DNA of 64,000 bases from Dickeya aquatica. Lineage in GTDB: Bacteria > Pseudomonadota > Gammaproteobacteria > Enterobacterales > Enterobacteriaceae. The stretch is from assembly GCF_900095885.1 (NCBI RefSeq), contig NZ_LT615367.1, forward strand, positions 2,604,001 through 2,668,000. The letters are read 5' to 3'. Below are positions 40,896 to 49,565 of this stretch, piece after piece. How positions within the stretch are numbered: the first letter of the stretch is position 1; every line of letters starts with the position of its first letter. Position numbers and translations under genes: made by a program. The notes beneath the pieces were generated by a model. The model did not search any database and was not told where the DNA came from. It was given only the letters and a program-made list of their open reading frames with translations.

Positions 40896-41570
40896 TTAAC
40901 CACCTACATTTCTAAAATTCGAGCTCATAAAAGGCACATCCGAAACACCAAATACGCCACTGGAGTTACCACTACTTAATGTGGTTGTGGGTGTTTTTGC
41001 CGGAAAACTGGATAATCCTTTGCTCACCAGCGCGCCGCCAACCGTACCAATCAATCCTTTGCTGGCCTGCTGTTTAGATAGTGCGCTCTGTGCATCAGAA
41101 ATCGCCTTCTGCTGCGATGCCGCCGCGATCCCCTGATACCCCTGCAATGCTTCGGCCTTCTGCCCCGATCCCATCGCCTGAACATCCTGCAACCCAGCAA
41201 CATACTTATTTTGCTGATCGGTTTGTGCCCGGTTAGTTGCGTCAATCGTTCCCGCCACCTGGTCAGTGGCAATATCTTTCAGTGCCGACTGAAATTTCCC
41301 GCTACTCGGATCAACCCCAACGGATGCCAGGCCGTCAGCGGCCTGCCGGCGCGTTCGCGCAAATTCCTGCTGATAGCCAAGATTGACATCCCCTGCGATA
41401 TTTCCGTACTTCTGCCCGTCATTTAGGGAGTCCACTTTCTCCATGAACAAATTTTCATAAGGCTTCAGTTCATTTTGATAAAGATTCCATTGCTTGCTGG
41501 CCACCTCTGCCGCAGCCATCTGTTGCGTCGTCTCTTTAACTTCGGTGCTACCACCGCCCCCTTTACCCAT
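40896..41570 (-). CDS. Internal virion/ejection-type protein
   Basis: 224 aa beginning MGKGGGGSTEVKETTQQM. The middle is helical and Gln/Ala-rich (FARTRRQAADGLASVGVDP), and a short hydrophobic GLIGTVGGALVSKGL segment lies near residue 180. This design is common in short-tailed lambdoid phages for proteins ejected with the DNA. It is followed 2 nt later by the next small gene. Confidence 0.7.
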   Translation of the reverse strand: MGKGGGGSTEVKETTQQMAAAEVASKQWNLYQNELKPYENLFMEKVDSLNDGQKYGNIAGDVNLGYQQEFARTRRQAADGLASVGVDPSSGKFQSALKDIATDQVAGTIDATNRAQTDQQNKYVAGLQDVQAMGSGQKAEALQGYQGIAAASQQKAISDAQSALSKQQASKGLIGTVGGALVSKGLSSFPAKTPTTTLSSGNSSGVFGVSDVPFMSSNFRNVGG

Positions 41571-41578
41571 GCATCACC

Positions 41579-42028
41579 TCATACAGCTATTTTGAATTTC
41601 ATCAGCCCAAACTCGTCTGGCAACCGCTCAAAACCCAGCCGCTGCGCCACCCGGATAAACCCCTTCCTGACCGTATAGAATTCAGCCCAACGCCCGCCAA
41701 CCATACGAGTGAGTTCCTGAACATGGGGCAGCCAATACGCCAGCGCATCTTTTTTGGTGCTGACACCCAACCACACCACCACATACGGAATACCGTGGTA
41801 GCTACGGGGCCTGAGGACAATCCGCGTATCCTCCGTACCAAAGCAAAACGCCTGCTTTTTACGGCAGGCGTTTTGGATATTACTCAATAAATTAGTATCC
41901 CCAGACTCATACTCTACTCGTCGGGATAGTTGCAACAGCGCACGATTCAATGCACTCCTCCCGCTATCTGTCACGGCTACTGATTGTGATTCTTTCGACA
42001 CCATTTTTATCGATAATTCTGATCTCAT
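41579..42028 (-). CDS. Hypothetical phage protein, about 150 aa
   Basis: The start is uncertain: ATG codons at 42028 and 42004 both lack a good ribosome binding site and both overlap the end of the J-like gene (41964). The protein is soluble and mixed alpha/beta, with YHGIPYVVVWLGVSTKKDA, and ends with a GF....DEFGL pattern that faintly recalls GNAT acetyltransferases. I do not assign a function. It lies between the J-like tail gene and the ejection genes. Confidence 0.6.
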   Translation of the reverse strand: MRSELSIKMVSKESQSVAVTDSGRSALNRALLQLSRRVEYESGDTNLLSNIQNACRKKQAFCFGTEDTRIVLRPRSYHGIPYVVVWLGVSTKKDALAYWLPHVQELTRMVGGRWAEFYTVRKGFIRVAQRLGFERLPDEFGLMKFKIAV

Positions 42029-43127
42029 TATTAGATATATTCATTCCTCGACCATCTACAGATGATCGAATGCTCAATTCTCCTGATGCAGAGATACGTA
42101 CCAACTCACCGAACGTTGCATTTCCCAATGGATCTACCGTAAAACCACCACTCTCTATTCGTGCCGTTTTAATGTACGGCGACACAATTTGAATACCCGC
42201 CCTCACGCTATCGGCAATAATGCTCTGGGCGGCCAGTATTTTTATAACCGCAGTTCGCATCACTGCCTCATCAATCACAACCTTGCCATCTGAGACAGCG
42301 AACGGAATAGCGTATGTATTTTTGTCATTCGGGTTATTAGGGTCGAAAATAAAAAACTGACTGGCAGCCACGGCAACCTGACTGATTGTATTACCGTTCG
42401 CATCACGACCTGCAACAATGCCAATACCCGCCTTTATATCACCCGCCTGTGCTTTGGTATTCCACAGTGATTGATATGCGGCCGACCCGTTTTTATCTAT
42501 TCGTGAGATAATTTCTTTGTTTGTCTGAACGGCAGCTTTATTTTCTTCCATGCTTCGCGACAGATTTTCTATCAATGGCGAGGCATTTAACTGATCGCGA
42601 ATAACATCAATAATCACAGCAGGGTCGGGATGCGTTTGCGCATGAGTCCCTTTAACATCGTTGAATGGGCCGGGGTCGCCTTCAGAATTGACATGGCGAA
42701 CCCAGTAATAACCACTCCAGCCGGGGTCTACCGGGTCGCCGTATACACCAGCTGCCGAGCTGGCAACGAGCACCGCGTCAGCCAAATTATCATCAGGCGA
42801 TCGGTATATTTCGGTTAATGACCGGCCACGATAATTCGGCATATCCCATTCAAGCAAGACATAAGCAAACCCACCGGTCGCCTTGAAACCTGTCGGTTTA
42901 GTTGGCTTCTGCACTCCGCCCCCCGAGCCTGAACCGCCGAGCCCATTGCCTGGTGATAATGCGACTTTGCCGCCACCCAGTTGACGCAGATTCGCCAGCC
43001 CAAGCCCTGCCAAATCACCATACGTAACTGCCCGGTTTCGTCCATCACCGCGCTGCCCGGTTAACGTCTCAATATTTTCAACAACCGCCTCCTGGTCTCT
43101 GCCGGCCCTGAATTTGGTGCTGCTCAT
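41964..43127 (-). CDS. Tail protein with FN3-like and J-type (DUF1983) region
   Basis: 387 aa. The first third has a Gly-rich linker (NGLGGSGSGGG) and a fibronectin-III-like domain (PTGFKATGGFAYVLLEWDMP, then GYYWVRHVNSEG). The central part matches the DUF1983 segment of lambda J-type tip proteins: a helical region, then AGIGIVAGRDANG, QVAVAASQFFIFDP and KIQIVSPYIKTARI-like strands. It probably contributes to host recognition at the tail tip. Its ATG overlaps the upstream stop (43124-43127). A J-like domain beside a P22/933W-type portal shows module mixing. Confidence 0.78.
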   Translation of the reverse strand: MSSTKFRAGRDQEAVVENIETLTGQRGDGRNRAVTYGDLAGLGLANLRQLGGGKVALSPGNGLGGSGSGGGVQKPTKPTGFKATGGFAYVLLEWDMPNYRGRSLTEIYRSPDDNLADAVLVASSAAGVYGDPVDPGWSGYYWVRHVNSEGDPGPFNDVKGTHAQTHPDPAVIIDVIRDQLNASPLIENLSRSMEENKAAVQTNKEIISRIDKNGSAAYQSLWNTKAQAGDIKAGIGIVAGRDANGNTISQVAVAASQFFIFDPNNPNDKNTYAIPFAVSDGKVVIDEAVMRTAVIKILAAQSIIADSVRAGIQIVSPYIKTARIESGGFTVDPLGNATFGELVRISASGELSIRSSVDGRGMNISNNEIRIIDKNGVERITISSRDR

Positions 43128-44746
43128 GCTGGCATCTCCTGCATTGACGTTGTCAGTGTAATGCGGTCAACTTGCGCATTGCCGTACACTTCAATCTGCC
43201 AGCGTTTGCCACGCATTGGCGGTAATTTCAGCAATGTCTCCCTCAGGCTGCCCGGCGGCAATTGCATCACCACTTTCTTATCGGCATACAGAATTACACC
43301 GATGGATGGCAGGATATCGCTCATCACACGCAGGCACGAAAATGAGGTATTTGATGGCGCAAGGAACAGTTTAGATCGCCAACGGAAATTCACCGGCACG
43401 CCCGTATTTAAGGTATAAAGCTGGCGGCCTTTGACAATGTAAAGCGTATCGCCCGATTCATCGTTATAGGCTGCATCGAATGATGTCGCCACATAGCGAA
43501 TATCCATATTTACCGGGTCGAAGATGAACCCGGCAACACCGGAATCCGTGTCATACAGGGCAAAATACTCATTTTCCACCCGCCACGCCCGGATAGACGC
43601 CGGGTTAAAGCGCTGCCGCCACTGTTTCGCTTCTATGATATTGGCGGTGGCGATCGCAGCGGCTCCGTCGGCGCTGATTGAAACCAGTCCGTTGGGCGAA
43701 GCATATAAGGCAAAGCCGTCCATTGTGACCATACTTTTGCGCGATACACAGGACAGCGCGATCAGGGAGTGGCTGGACGTGATATTGGATGGCGTGATCC
43801 CCGAGAACACATACGGTATCCCTTTCGTACCCACGATAAGCGTCGTGCCCACTGGCGTGATTGCAACGATCTCATCTCGCGTCGTTTGCTTGTTCGCGTC
43901 CTTCCATGCGTATGGTAGATATGCCTCACTGAACATCACCTGATTGCCCATGAACCCGGCGGCTATGCCGTTCGACATCATACATAGACCAATCATGCCA
44001 TCTGGGGGCATGTTATGGCCGTAGGTTTCCAGTGACGCGCTAAGTTGGGATTCAGACAGGTTGTCGATGAATGTCGCCACAGCAATATCCAATTCCGCAA
44101 CCAGCAAAAAATCAGCCGACTCGCTACTCGTCGCAGATCGGTATATCCGCCGCTTGGTGATGTTGTGGTTTTGCTGGCCGGGTGGCTGTAGCCGTAACTC
44201 CACCGAGCTCCCCGAATAGGCGATCGTCAATTCAGCCGATGCGGGGCCCGGCGGCCCTTCTTCGCCGTATGCGGTTACATAGGTCTCGGTGTAATACCGC
44301 GTTTCATCATCTTTCGGATCATTACTGCCAACGCCTGCTGGTGGTGTCACCGCACCGACTGTAATCGGATTGGCAGGCGCGGGAATGCCAAGGCGAAAAA
44401 ATGCGGCGGGATAGTTTCCGCTTCCCTTTGTGGCAATTAACGCGCTGGTTACTTTCGGAAAATCACCATCCGTGTAATAAACACGCCCATAATCATCGTT
44501 CGCCACCGGGCTGCGTATCACATCAACAGCCTTATTCCAGGCAAACCAAAAATTGTCACGGTAACGAAAGAGCGTTTCCGGTTTGATGGCGAAACTCTTC
44601 TGTTGATCGACATCATCCAGCATAGGGGTGATAACGCCATGCCTGAAATGGCAGCCTTGCGCTAACGTTGAGTTGGCATCAGGCAATAGGTGTTCGACAA
44701 CGCGTGGCATTTCACCACGCATCGCTGTGATATCAATGGTTGCCAT
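43124..44746 (-). CDS. Phage tail/structural protein, 540 aa
   Basis: A large beta-rich protein without signal peptide. Repeated short strands with Tyr/Ser/Gly turns (ENEYFALYDTDSGVAGFIFDP) and an FN3-like part (YYTETYVTAYGEEGPPGPAS) suggest a beta-propeller-like or tubular tail component. Its place between the tail fibre and the J-like gene supports a tail role. The ATG at 44746 is preceded, in transcription, by element (b). Specific function not recognised. Confidence 0.72.
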   Translation of the reverse strand: MATIDITAMRGEMPRVVEHLLPDANSTLAQGCHFRHGVITPMLDDVDQQKSFAIKPETLFRYRDNFWFAWNKAVDVIRSPVANDDYGRVYYTDGDFPKVTSALIATKGSGNYPAAFFRLGIPAPANPITVGAVTPPAGVGSNDPKDDETRYYTETYVTAYGEEGPPGPASAELTIAYSGSSVELRLQPPGQQNHNITKRRIYRSATSSESADFLLVAELDIAVATFIDNLSESQLSASLETYGHNMPPDGMIGLCMMSNGIAAGFMGNQVMFSEAYLPYAWKDANKQTTRDEIVAITPVGTTLIVGTKGIPYVFSGITPSNITSSHSLIALSCVSRKSMVTMDGFALYASPNGLVSISADGAAAIATANIIEAKQWRQRFNPASIRAWRVENEYFALYDTDSGVAGFIFDPVNMDIRYVATSFDAAYNDESGDTLYIVKGRQLYTLNTGVPVNFRWRSKLFLAPSNTSFSCLRVMSDILPSIGVILYADKKVVMQLPPGSLRETLLKLPPMRGKRWQIEVYGNAQVDRITLTTSMQEMPA

Positions 44747-44777
44747 GCTAAAGCCCTGGAGTTGGTGCGAGGAGGAA

Positions 44778-44835
44778 ACAAAAAAGCCTCGCTGTCAGGC
44801 GAGGCTTGGTATCTTTGGGGAATTTAGCGTGCATC
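44778..44835 (-). repeat. Dispersed box-terminator element, copy (b)
   Basis: The conserved box contains the last codons and stop of the tail-fibre gene (the cgc-taa of its Arg-stop). It is followed by AAAGATACC, a hairpin (AGCCTCGC / GCGAGGCT) and a T6 tract on the minus strand. It separates the tail fibre from the 540-aa tail protein. Confidence 0.85.
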
Positions 44836-46146
44836 CAATTCAGACAACCGTACCGATAGCGCTTCAATTAAACTTTCTTGCTCATTGATTTTGTCAGCCA
44901 GCGCCAGTATCGCCTCGTGATGCAGCGCAGCTGCTACGCCATACGTATCAGGGGATAGAGCCCGCTCCACAACATCGCCGTTCGGTAATTTAACATCGTT
45001 TGTTTCAATTACGGCCTCAGGAAATACGCGCTGAATATCTTGTGCAGTAATCCCGATACCGAACGCGCCGTTTGTTTTCCATGTCCATGTCTGGCCGCGC
45101 ATCCGCCGCATTTTTTGCAGTGGCTCGGTGATCGGGCCATCCAGATTTTTTAACCGTTCATCAGATGTTGGAGACCACGATGCGCCAGTCGCTACACCCG
45201 AGCTATTAAACATCCAGGCCACATACGTGTTGTCGTGACTCAGTTGGAGTATTCCCGTCTTTGCCGCCGCCGCTGCTTGCTGAACAACCTGCGGATAGAT
45301 GAAAAATGACACGTCACTATACACTCCAGATAAAAATCTCGATCCCACCGCAACCCCGTTGCTGTATGTTCCCGCCACTGGGGTTGATGCAGGAGATGCG
45401 CCACCGGCGATAACCTCTCCTATTACCGCTCCACCGCTTCGACCGCCTATTGTTCCCAGACGAGCATCGTCACCAGCAGCAACCGTCCCACTTGATGTCC
45501 CCACATTACGTGTTGAGCTATTCCCCAACCCTAAATTATTGCGAAAACTGGCAGCATTAATTCCTGTGCCATCTTTTTGTGCAAAATTCGACACATCAAT
45601 TGTTTTTGCCCACACCTCAGCCTGCGTGGCAGATTTTTGAGCCGTTGCTGCACTACCGGCTGCCGATGATGCTGCGTTGGATGCGATACCCGCTGCATTA
45701 CTTGCATTGTTTGCAGCTTGCAATGCTGATGCCGCTGATGCCGCCGATGCATTCGCGCTGTTCGCCGCCGATGATGCTGCGTTTCCTGCGACAGAAAGCT
45801 TCTGATTAACATCTGCCTGAATCTCGCGGAAATAGACAATAATTTGCGGCGTAACGGCTTGCTCCAGCCTCGTTTTTTCCAGCAAGTCGTTAATGGTTGT
45901 CGGCGTGGTATCCTTGTTGATAGACACTGAGCCGTAAACGGCGTTATTACCCGCGTACTGAACTGAGATGGAATAATCACATAGCTCGAGTGAAATGGCG
46001 TACTCGCCTCGGCCATTGGTCGTGGCAGAGGCCGAAAAACCATTTAGGACAGAATGCCCATTCGTTATAGCGGTAAAGGTGATTTCAGCGCCAGGGATAA
46101 CCATGCCAGCCGGGTCAATTAACACACCGCTTATCAATACGCTCAT
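44824..46146 (-). CDS. Tail fibre with Stf-type N-terminus and S74 chaperone C-terminus
   Basis: 440 aa. The N-terminus (MSVLISGVLIDPAG, then NGRGEYAISLELCDYSISV) matches the prophage tail-fibre N-terminal domain of the lambda Stf type. The middle is Ala/Ser/Asn-rich with a coiled repeat (AASSAANSANASAASAAS). The C-terminus has the intramolecular chaperone auto-processing domain (peptidase S74) with SDERLKN near residue 330, holding the presumed Ser-Lys pair, then WKTNGAFGIGITAQDIQRVF. The S74 domain usually folds the trimer and then cleaves itself off. Confidence 0.88.
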   Translation of the reverse strand: MSVLISGVLIDPAGMVIPGAEITFTAITNGHSVLNGFSASATTNGRGEYAISLELCDYSISVQYAGNNAVYGSVSINKDTTPTTINDLLEKTRLEQAVTPQIIVYFREIQADVNQKLSVAGNAASSAANSANASAASAASALQAANNASNAAGIASNAASSAAGSAATAQKSATQAEVWAKTIDVSNFAQKDGTGINAASFRNNLGLGNSSTRNVGTSSGTVAAGDDARLGTIGGRSGGAVIGEVIAGGASPASTPVAGTYSNGVAVGSRFLSGVYSDVSFFIYPQVVQQAAAAAKTGILQLSHDNTYVAWMFNSSGVATGASWSPTSDERLKNLDGPITEPLQKMRRMRGQTWTWKTNGAFGIGITAQDIQRVFPEAVIETNDVKLPNGDVVERALSPDTYGVAAALHHEAILALADKINEQESLIEALSVRLSELDAR

Positions 46147-46802
46147 TGAGCTCCCCCGCCAGATTGCACCTGTTTTTTCTGTCCCATTGCCTGATCGGTC
46201 TGCGCCTTAACGCCCAGCAGATCGACAAATGTTTGGTAATGCTGAGAGGACAACATAGCGTAGTTGCCATTTTCACTGTCTTTGCCGTATGCCCGGAACA
46301 GAATCCATTCCAGCACCGGATTGATATAGAGCTCATCGAGGGGAAATGCCCTGCTAACATCAGCCCGTAAATCACCAATGGCAGCAGCCTGAGGTAGGCG
46401 CGATACGCTAATCTCAAGCGAAACACCTGATGTGGCACCGGGGAACAGATAAAACGTGCGCGGGGTTTGCTCATCATAACAATAGCGCTCAATTGGCCCA
46501 GACAAGGTATGCCAGTCTGGATACTGGTAGTCGAGCATATTGCGCGCAATCACCTGAATAGCTCGCCCACCAACAATACGTATGACATCTAAAAGACGAA
46601 GCGCGCCATCAGGCAACTGCTGCCGTGTTCCCGGTTGACAGGCAAATACCTCTACCGATGCGCCAGCATCAGGGCGAATGATAATGACAGCGTTAATCGC
46701 ATCATTGAAGTAATCCAACAGCTCAGATTTAGACCAGCGCAGCCAATGTGTATCAACAAGCTGGGCATTGGCCCGGCCAATAACGTCATTGATTGTGATC
46801 AT
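46143..46802 (-). CDS. Hypothetical phage protein, likely head-tail connector (DUF6682-like)
   Basis: 219 aa, beginning MITINDVIGRANAQLVD and including RWSKSELLDYFNDAINAV, LPDGALRLLDVIRI and a C-terminal RAYGKDSENG segment. This pattern recalls neck or adaptor proteins of short-tailed phages. Overlaps of 1-4 nt join it to both neighbours. Function is inferred from position between head and tail genes. Confidence 0.65.
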   Translation of the reverse strand: MITINDVIGRANAQLVDTHWLRWSKSELLDYFNDAINAVIIIRPDAGASVEVFACQPGTRQQLPDGALRLLDVIRIVGGRAIQVIARNMLDYQYPDWHTLSGPIERYCYDEQTPRTFYLFPGATSGVSLEISVSRLPQAAAIGDLRADVSRAFPLDELYINPVLEWILFRAYGKDSENGNYAMLSSQHYQTFVDLLGVKAQTDQAMGQKKQVQSGGGAQ

Positions 46803-47383
46803 CAGTAAAACTCATGTCGTCGAACAGGATTTCGAGTGCGGGTAACGGGAGAGTTATCAAGAGCATCGCGGTAAGCCCGGCGAAACCCCTCAGTAAAAAT
46901 GGCGCGGAAATAGGCGGCACGCTGTGGATCGCTCCATGGTTTGCCCGGCATGATATACAAGTCTTCCAGCGCTCCGGCCGCCACCACGTCAGTATAATCA
47001 TCAGCTAATGCGTCAGGCACTTCATCAGCATCACGCCGGGGCTCTACCGCAAATAGCACAGAAATACTGCTATATGCACGGCTGAATACCAGATGATTGG
47101 CTGACATCACCGTAAAATCCGTACCGGCATCCAATTCACTGGGTGTATCGGGGCTGCTTAGATTGGTTATGAGTAAACGCTTGACGCATTTCACCAGCGG
47201 GCTCCCGGTTAGTGAATACGCAACGCCAGGCTGTACATTCGTCAGCAACACGATATCACGGCAGAATAATGATTCCCGGCAAAAGGTGATCGCTGCTTCG
47301 CGTATTGATTGCCGCATCATGATATCCAGCGGGCCGGCAATATGCTTACGGACAGACGGGAGAAAAACGTCAAGCGCTGCCAT
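46802..47383 (-). CDS. Hypothetical phage protein, likely head-tail adaptor
   Basis: 193 aa, with AALDVFLPSVRKHIAGPLDIMMRQSIREAAI-like helices at the start (shown in parts), VAYSLTGSP and a C-terminal RAIFTEGFRRAYRDAL helix. It overlaps its neighbours by one base each (TAATG upstream, TGATG downstream). The helical design and place fit a portal-adaptor protein, but I cannot name a family. Confidence 0.65.
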   Translation of the reverse strand: MAALDVFLPSVRKHIAGPLDIMMRQSIREAAITFCRESLFCRDIVLLTNVQPGVAYSLTGSPLVKCVKRLLITNLSSPDTPSELDAGTDFTVMSANHLVFSRAYSSISVLFAVEPRRDADEVPDALADDYTDVVAAGALEDLYIMPGKPWSDPQRAAYFRAIFTEGFRRAYRDALDNSPVTRTRNPVRRHEFY

Positions 47384-47817
47384 TATTCTGTGGCCTTTGC
47401 TTTGATGGCATCACGAACACGAACACGGAATGCGTCGGCTTTTTCCTGCGCACCCTGTTTCAAATCCAGATCTTCCGCTTCAACCAGTGTTTTTAATTGG
47501 ACGGTGGTCAGTTTCGCCAGGTCAACATCATCATTCCCGACCGTCACTACCCAACTGTTGGCGTCAGCCTCAGCTTGCAACCGCGCCAGCTCTTCGGCCA
47601 TCCGCGCTGTCTTTAGCGCTTCTTCCTCTTCATGTTGTTTAAGCACAGCGCCAGCATCTGACTCCCGTACCCATACTGTAGGAAACGCGAGCAACTGGTG
47701 AGCTATCGCGCTATCAACATCAACCGGGACAAGACGCGGAAAAATTAGCCGACTATTGGTTATGGTGTCGCGCTTCTTGTCTTTGCTGCCGATGTACACA
47801 AGCGAGATGGTATCCAT
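47383..47817 (-). CDS. Hypothetical phage structural protein with HeH/LEM-like C-terminus
   Basis: About 144 aa from the ATG at 47817 (GGAG upstream); a GTG at 47826 would add three residues. The first part is a small beta domain (SLVYIGSKDKKRDTIT), then a charged coiled coil (HEEEEALKTARMAEELARL), then DDVDLAKLTTVQLKTLVEAE followed by DLDLKQGAQ, which resembles a helix-extended-helix fold. Likely a head-completion protein. Confidence 0.65.
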   Translation of the reverse strand: MDTISLVYIGSKDKKRDTITNSRLIFPRLVPVDVDSAIAHQLLAFPTVWVRESDAGAVLKQHEEEEALKTARMAEELARLQAEADANSWVVTVGNDDVDLAKLTTVQLKTLVEAEDLDLKQGAQEKADAFRVRVRDAIKAKATE

Positions 47818-47831
47818 AAAATCCACTCCTT

Positions 47832-47862
47832 AAAACAGAAAACCCGCCATTGCAGCGGGTTT
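47832..47862 (-). terminator. Terminator between decoration-type and next gene
   Basis: On the minus strand AACCCGC / GCGGGTT forms a stem, followed by TTCTGTTTT. Confidence 0.75.
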
Positions 47863-47874
47863 GGTGATAACACA

Positions 47875-48258
47875 TCAATAACCAACAACGGTGTATTTGA
47901 CGAGGACAATCAGACTACCGGTAGCAACACCGCCGGCAATGGTTGCGATAACCTTCTCTCGGTCAGTCTGCGTGGTATACGGTGTCACGGGGACTGATTT
48001 CGCGACCGCTGCCGAATGTGCCGCCGCGCCAACAAGCACTTTGTCACCACTTTTGATTTCCAGCGTTACGTTTGCACCCAGTGCGTCACTGATAACATCA
48101 ACGCCGTAAATGCGCATACCGATCGGCATTTCAAGCAGCTCGACAACATCATTGATAGCAGCGGCTTTCAGAACCACCTGGCTCTCTGCGATAGAGAAAT
48201 TCCCTTCGGCCCCCTGATAGATAGCATCACGTAACGAGGGCGACTTAATTATTGCCAT
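47875..48258 (-). CDS. Hypothetical capsid-associated protein (possible decoration protein)
   Basis: 127 aa, beta-rich, starting MAIIKSPSLRDAIYQG, with VVELLEMPIGMRIYGVDVIS and a Gly/Ala/Val-rich end. It lies directly after the major capsid gene, where head decoration or stabilisation proteins often sit. GGAGAG precedes the ATG. No family is recognised. Confidence 0.65.
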   Translation of the reverse strand: MAIIKSPSLRDAIYQGAEGNFSIAESQVVLKAAAINDVVELLEMPIGMRIYGVDVISDALGANVTLEIKSGDKVLVGAAAHSAAVAKSVPVTPYTTQTDREKVIATIAGGVATGSLIVLVKYTVVGY

Positions 48259-48282
48259 ATCATCTCTCCAAAAAATGAGTAG

Positions 48283-49506
48283 TTAGCGAGGCGTGGTAAT
48301 CGCAGAGTCAACCACGATAATGCCGTGGTCATTGATGCGACCGTCTTTCTGCTTGAAACGGATTTTTTTCAACCCGTTAACCCAGCGGATAGAAACCTCG
48401 GTGCCGTTGCCGTGATCCACCTTCTCTTCGTTGTAGCCGAAGTGCCCGCCGTCCTCACCCGAACCGTAGGCGTTCGCCAGCGCCTGACCGCCCAGCAGTA
48501 GCGCACGGTCGATGGTGGTTTTTGCCTCTTTCAGCGCAACTGTTGCCGCCAGGTCATTGTTGGATACCGCAACCTGCGAACCGGTATTGAAACGGACAGG
48601 CATCCCGGTGTATTTGCGTACCAGAATGTTGCGCCACATGGCGCACTCCCCTTTGAAAAGCGGGTGATCGAAGCCCTTGGAGCGCTGGACTGCACGCGAC
48701 AGCATGGCCTGCCAGTCCTTACCAGATGTTGAGGTGTACCAGTCATTCCACTGGCGCGGCGTCACGTTCAGCACATAATACGGGTCTTCGTTCGCCATCT
48801 CGTCTTTCGACATTTTGATCGGCTGAATCGGGTGCGCCATCTCATCGATAAACAGTGACAGATTATCGACCACACCTAACGTAAACAGGTCGGCGGCGTC
48901 CAGCCCTTCGAAGCTGGTGGCGTCACCGGCGAAGAAGTGGCGGTCATAGGTTGGCGGCAGCACATCATTAATCATGATTTTGCCGAATTCACTGTGACCG
49001 GCCAGCGGCAAAATAGTGTCATCGGCAATGAAATCACCGCGTGCGCCAGCCAGATGAACCGTAGCGCATTGGTCTTGCAGATCGTTGAAGTAAGTCCCGA
49101 GCAAAACACGCGCGGTCTTGTTCAGGTTGTGCTTGAAACGTTGCTCGCTCATCTTGCCGCCGGCATCTACCAGGTGGCGGCCCTGATTGATTTTGAGTGA
49201 GAAGTCAGCAAATGCGAGGTTTTCACCACGTCCAGCCAGCTTCTCATCGCCCATGGTCGGGAGCTTTGACAGCTTGTGGACGATTTGCATGTCCACCTCA
49301 TCACCTTTTTGCTTTTGCAAATCGGTAATACGCACCACCGGCGCGGTATAGCTGGTTTGCTTCACGCCTTTTTGATCGGGCGTTACTGCCTTGGGTGCCT
49401 CCTGTTGTTCGGTCATGATATTGACGAACGAGCGATTGCGGTTGGCTGCGGTAAACAGCGCAACCTGCATCAACTTATTCGCCTGAGATGAAGTGATCGT
49501 TGTCAT
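48283..49506 (-). CDS. Major capsid protein, N4-gp56 type
   Basis: 407 aa, a length I recall for the head protein of 933W-type phages. It fits the N4-gp56 family: an N-terminal QANKLMQVALFTAANRNRS, then MTEQQEAPKAV, the GDEVDMQIVHKLSKLPTMG stretch, AGRGENLAF, and a C-terminal part with DHGNGTEVSIRW. HK97-fold capsid proteins form the icosahedral shell. It is preceded by the scaffold gene and a terminator-like hairpin. Confidence 0.85.
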   Translation of the reverse strand: MTTITSSQANKLMQVALFTAANRNRSFVNIMTEQQEAPKAVTPDQKGVKQTSYTAPVVRITDLQKQKGDEVDMQIVHKLSKLPTMGDEKLAGRGENLAFADFSLKINQGRHLVDAGGKMSEQRFKHNLNKTARVLLGTYFNDLQDQCATVHLAGARGDFIADDTILPLAGHSEFGKIMINDVLPPTYDRHFFAGDATSFEGLDAADLFTLGVVDNLSLFIDEMAHPIQPIKMSKDEMANEDPYYVLNVTPRQWNDWYTSTSGKDWQAMLSRAVQRSKGFDHPLFKGECAMWRNILVRKYTGMPVRFNTGSQVAVSNNDLAATVALKEAKTTIDRALLLGGQALANAYGSGEDGGHFGYNEEKVDHGNGTEVSIRWVNGLKKIRFKQKDGRINDHGIIVVDSAITTPR

Positions 49507-49519
49507 GTTGATTCCCTAA

Positions 49520-49547
49520 AAATGAAAAACCCGCACGATGGCGGGCT
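49520..49547 (-). terminator. Terminator between scaffold and capsid genes
   Basis: On the minus strand CCCGC / GCGGG with a short loop, followed by TTTTTCATTTTT. Confidence 0.7.
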
Positions 49548-49565
49548 ATAGGATTACGGTGTTCG

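Noticed and set aside
48531..48746. Small frames inside the capsid gene
   Set aside because: Same-strand shadow frames with no start context.
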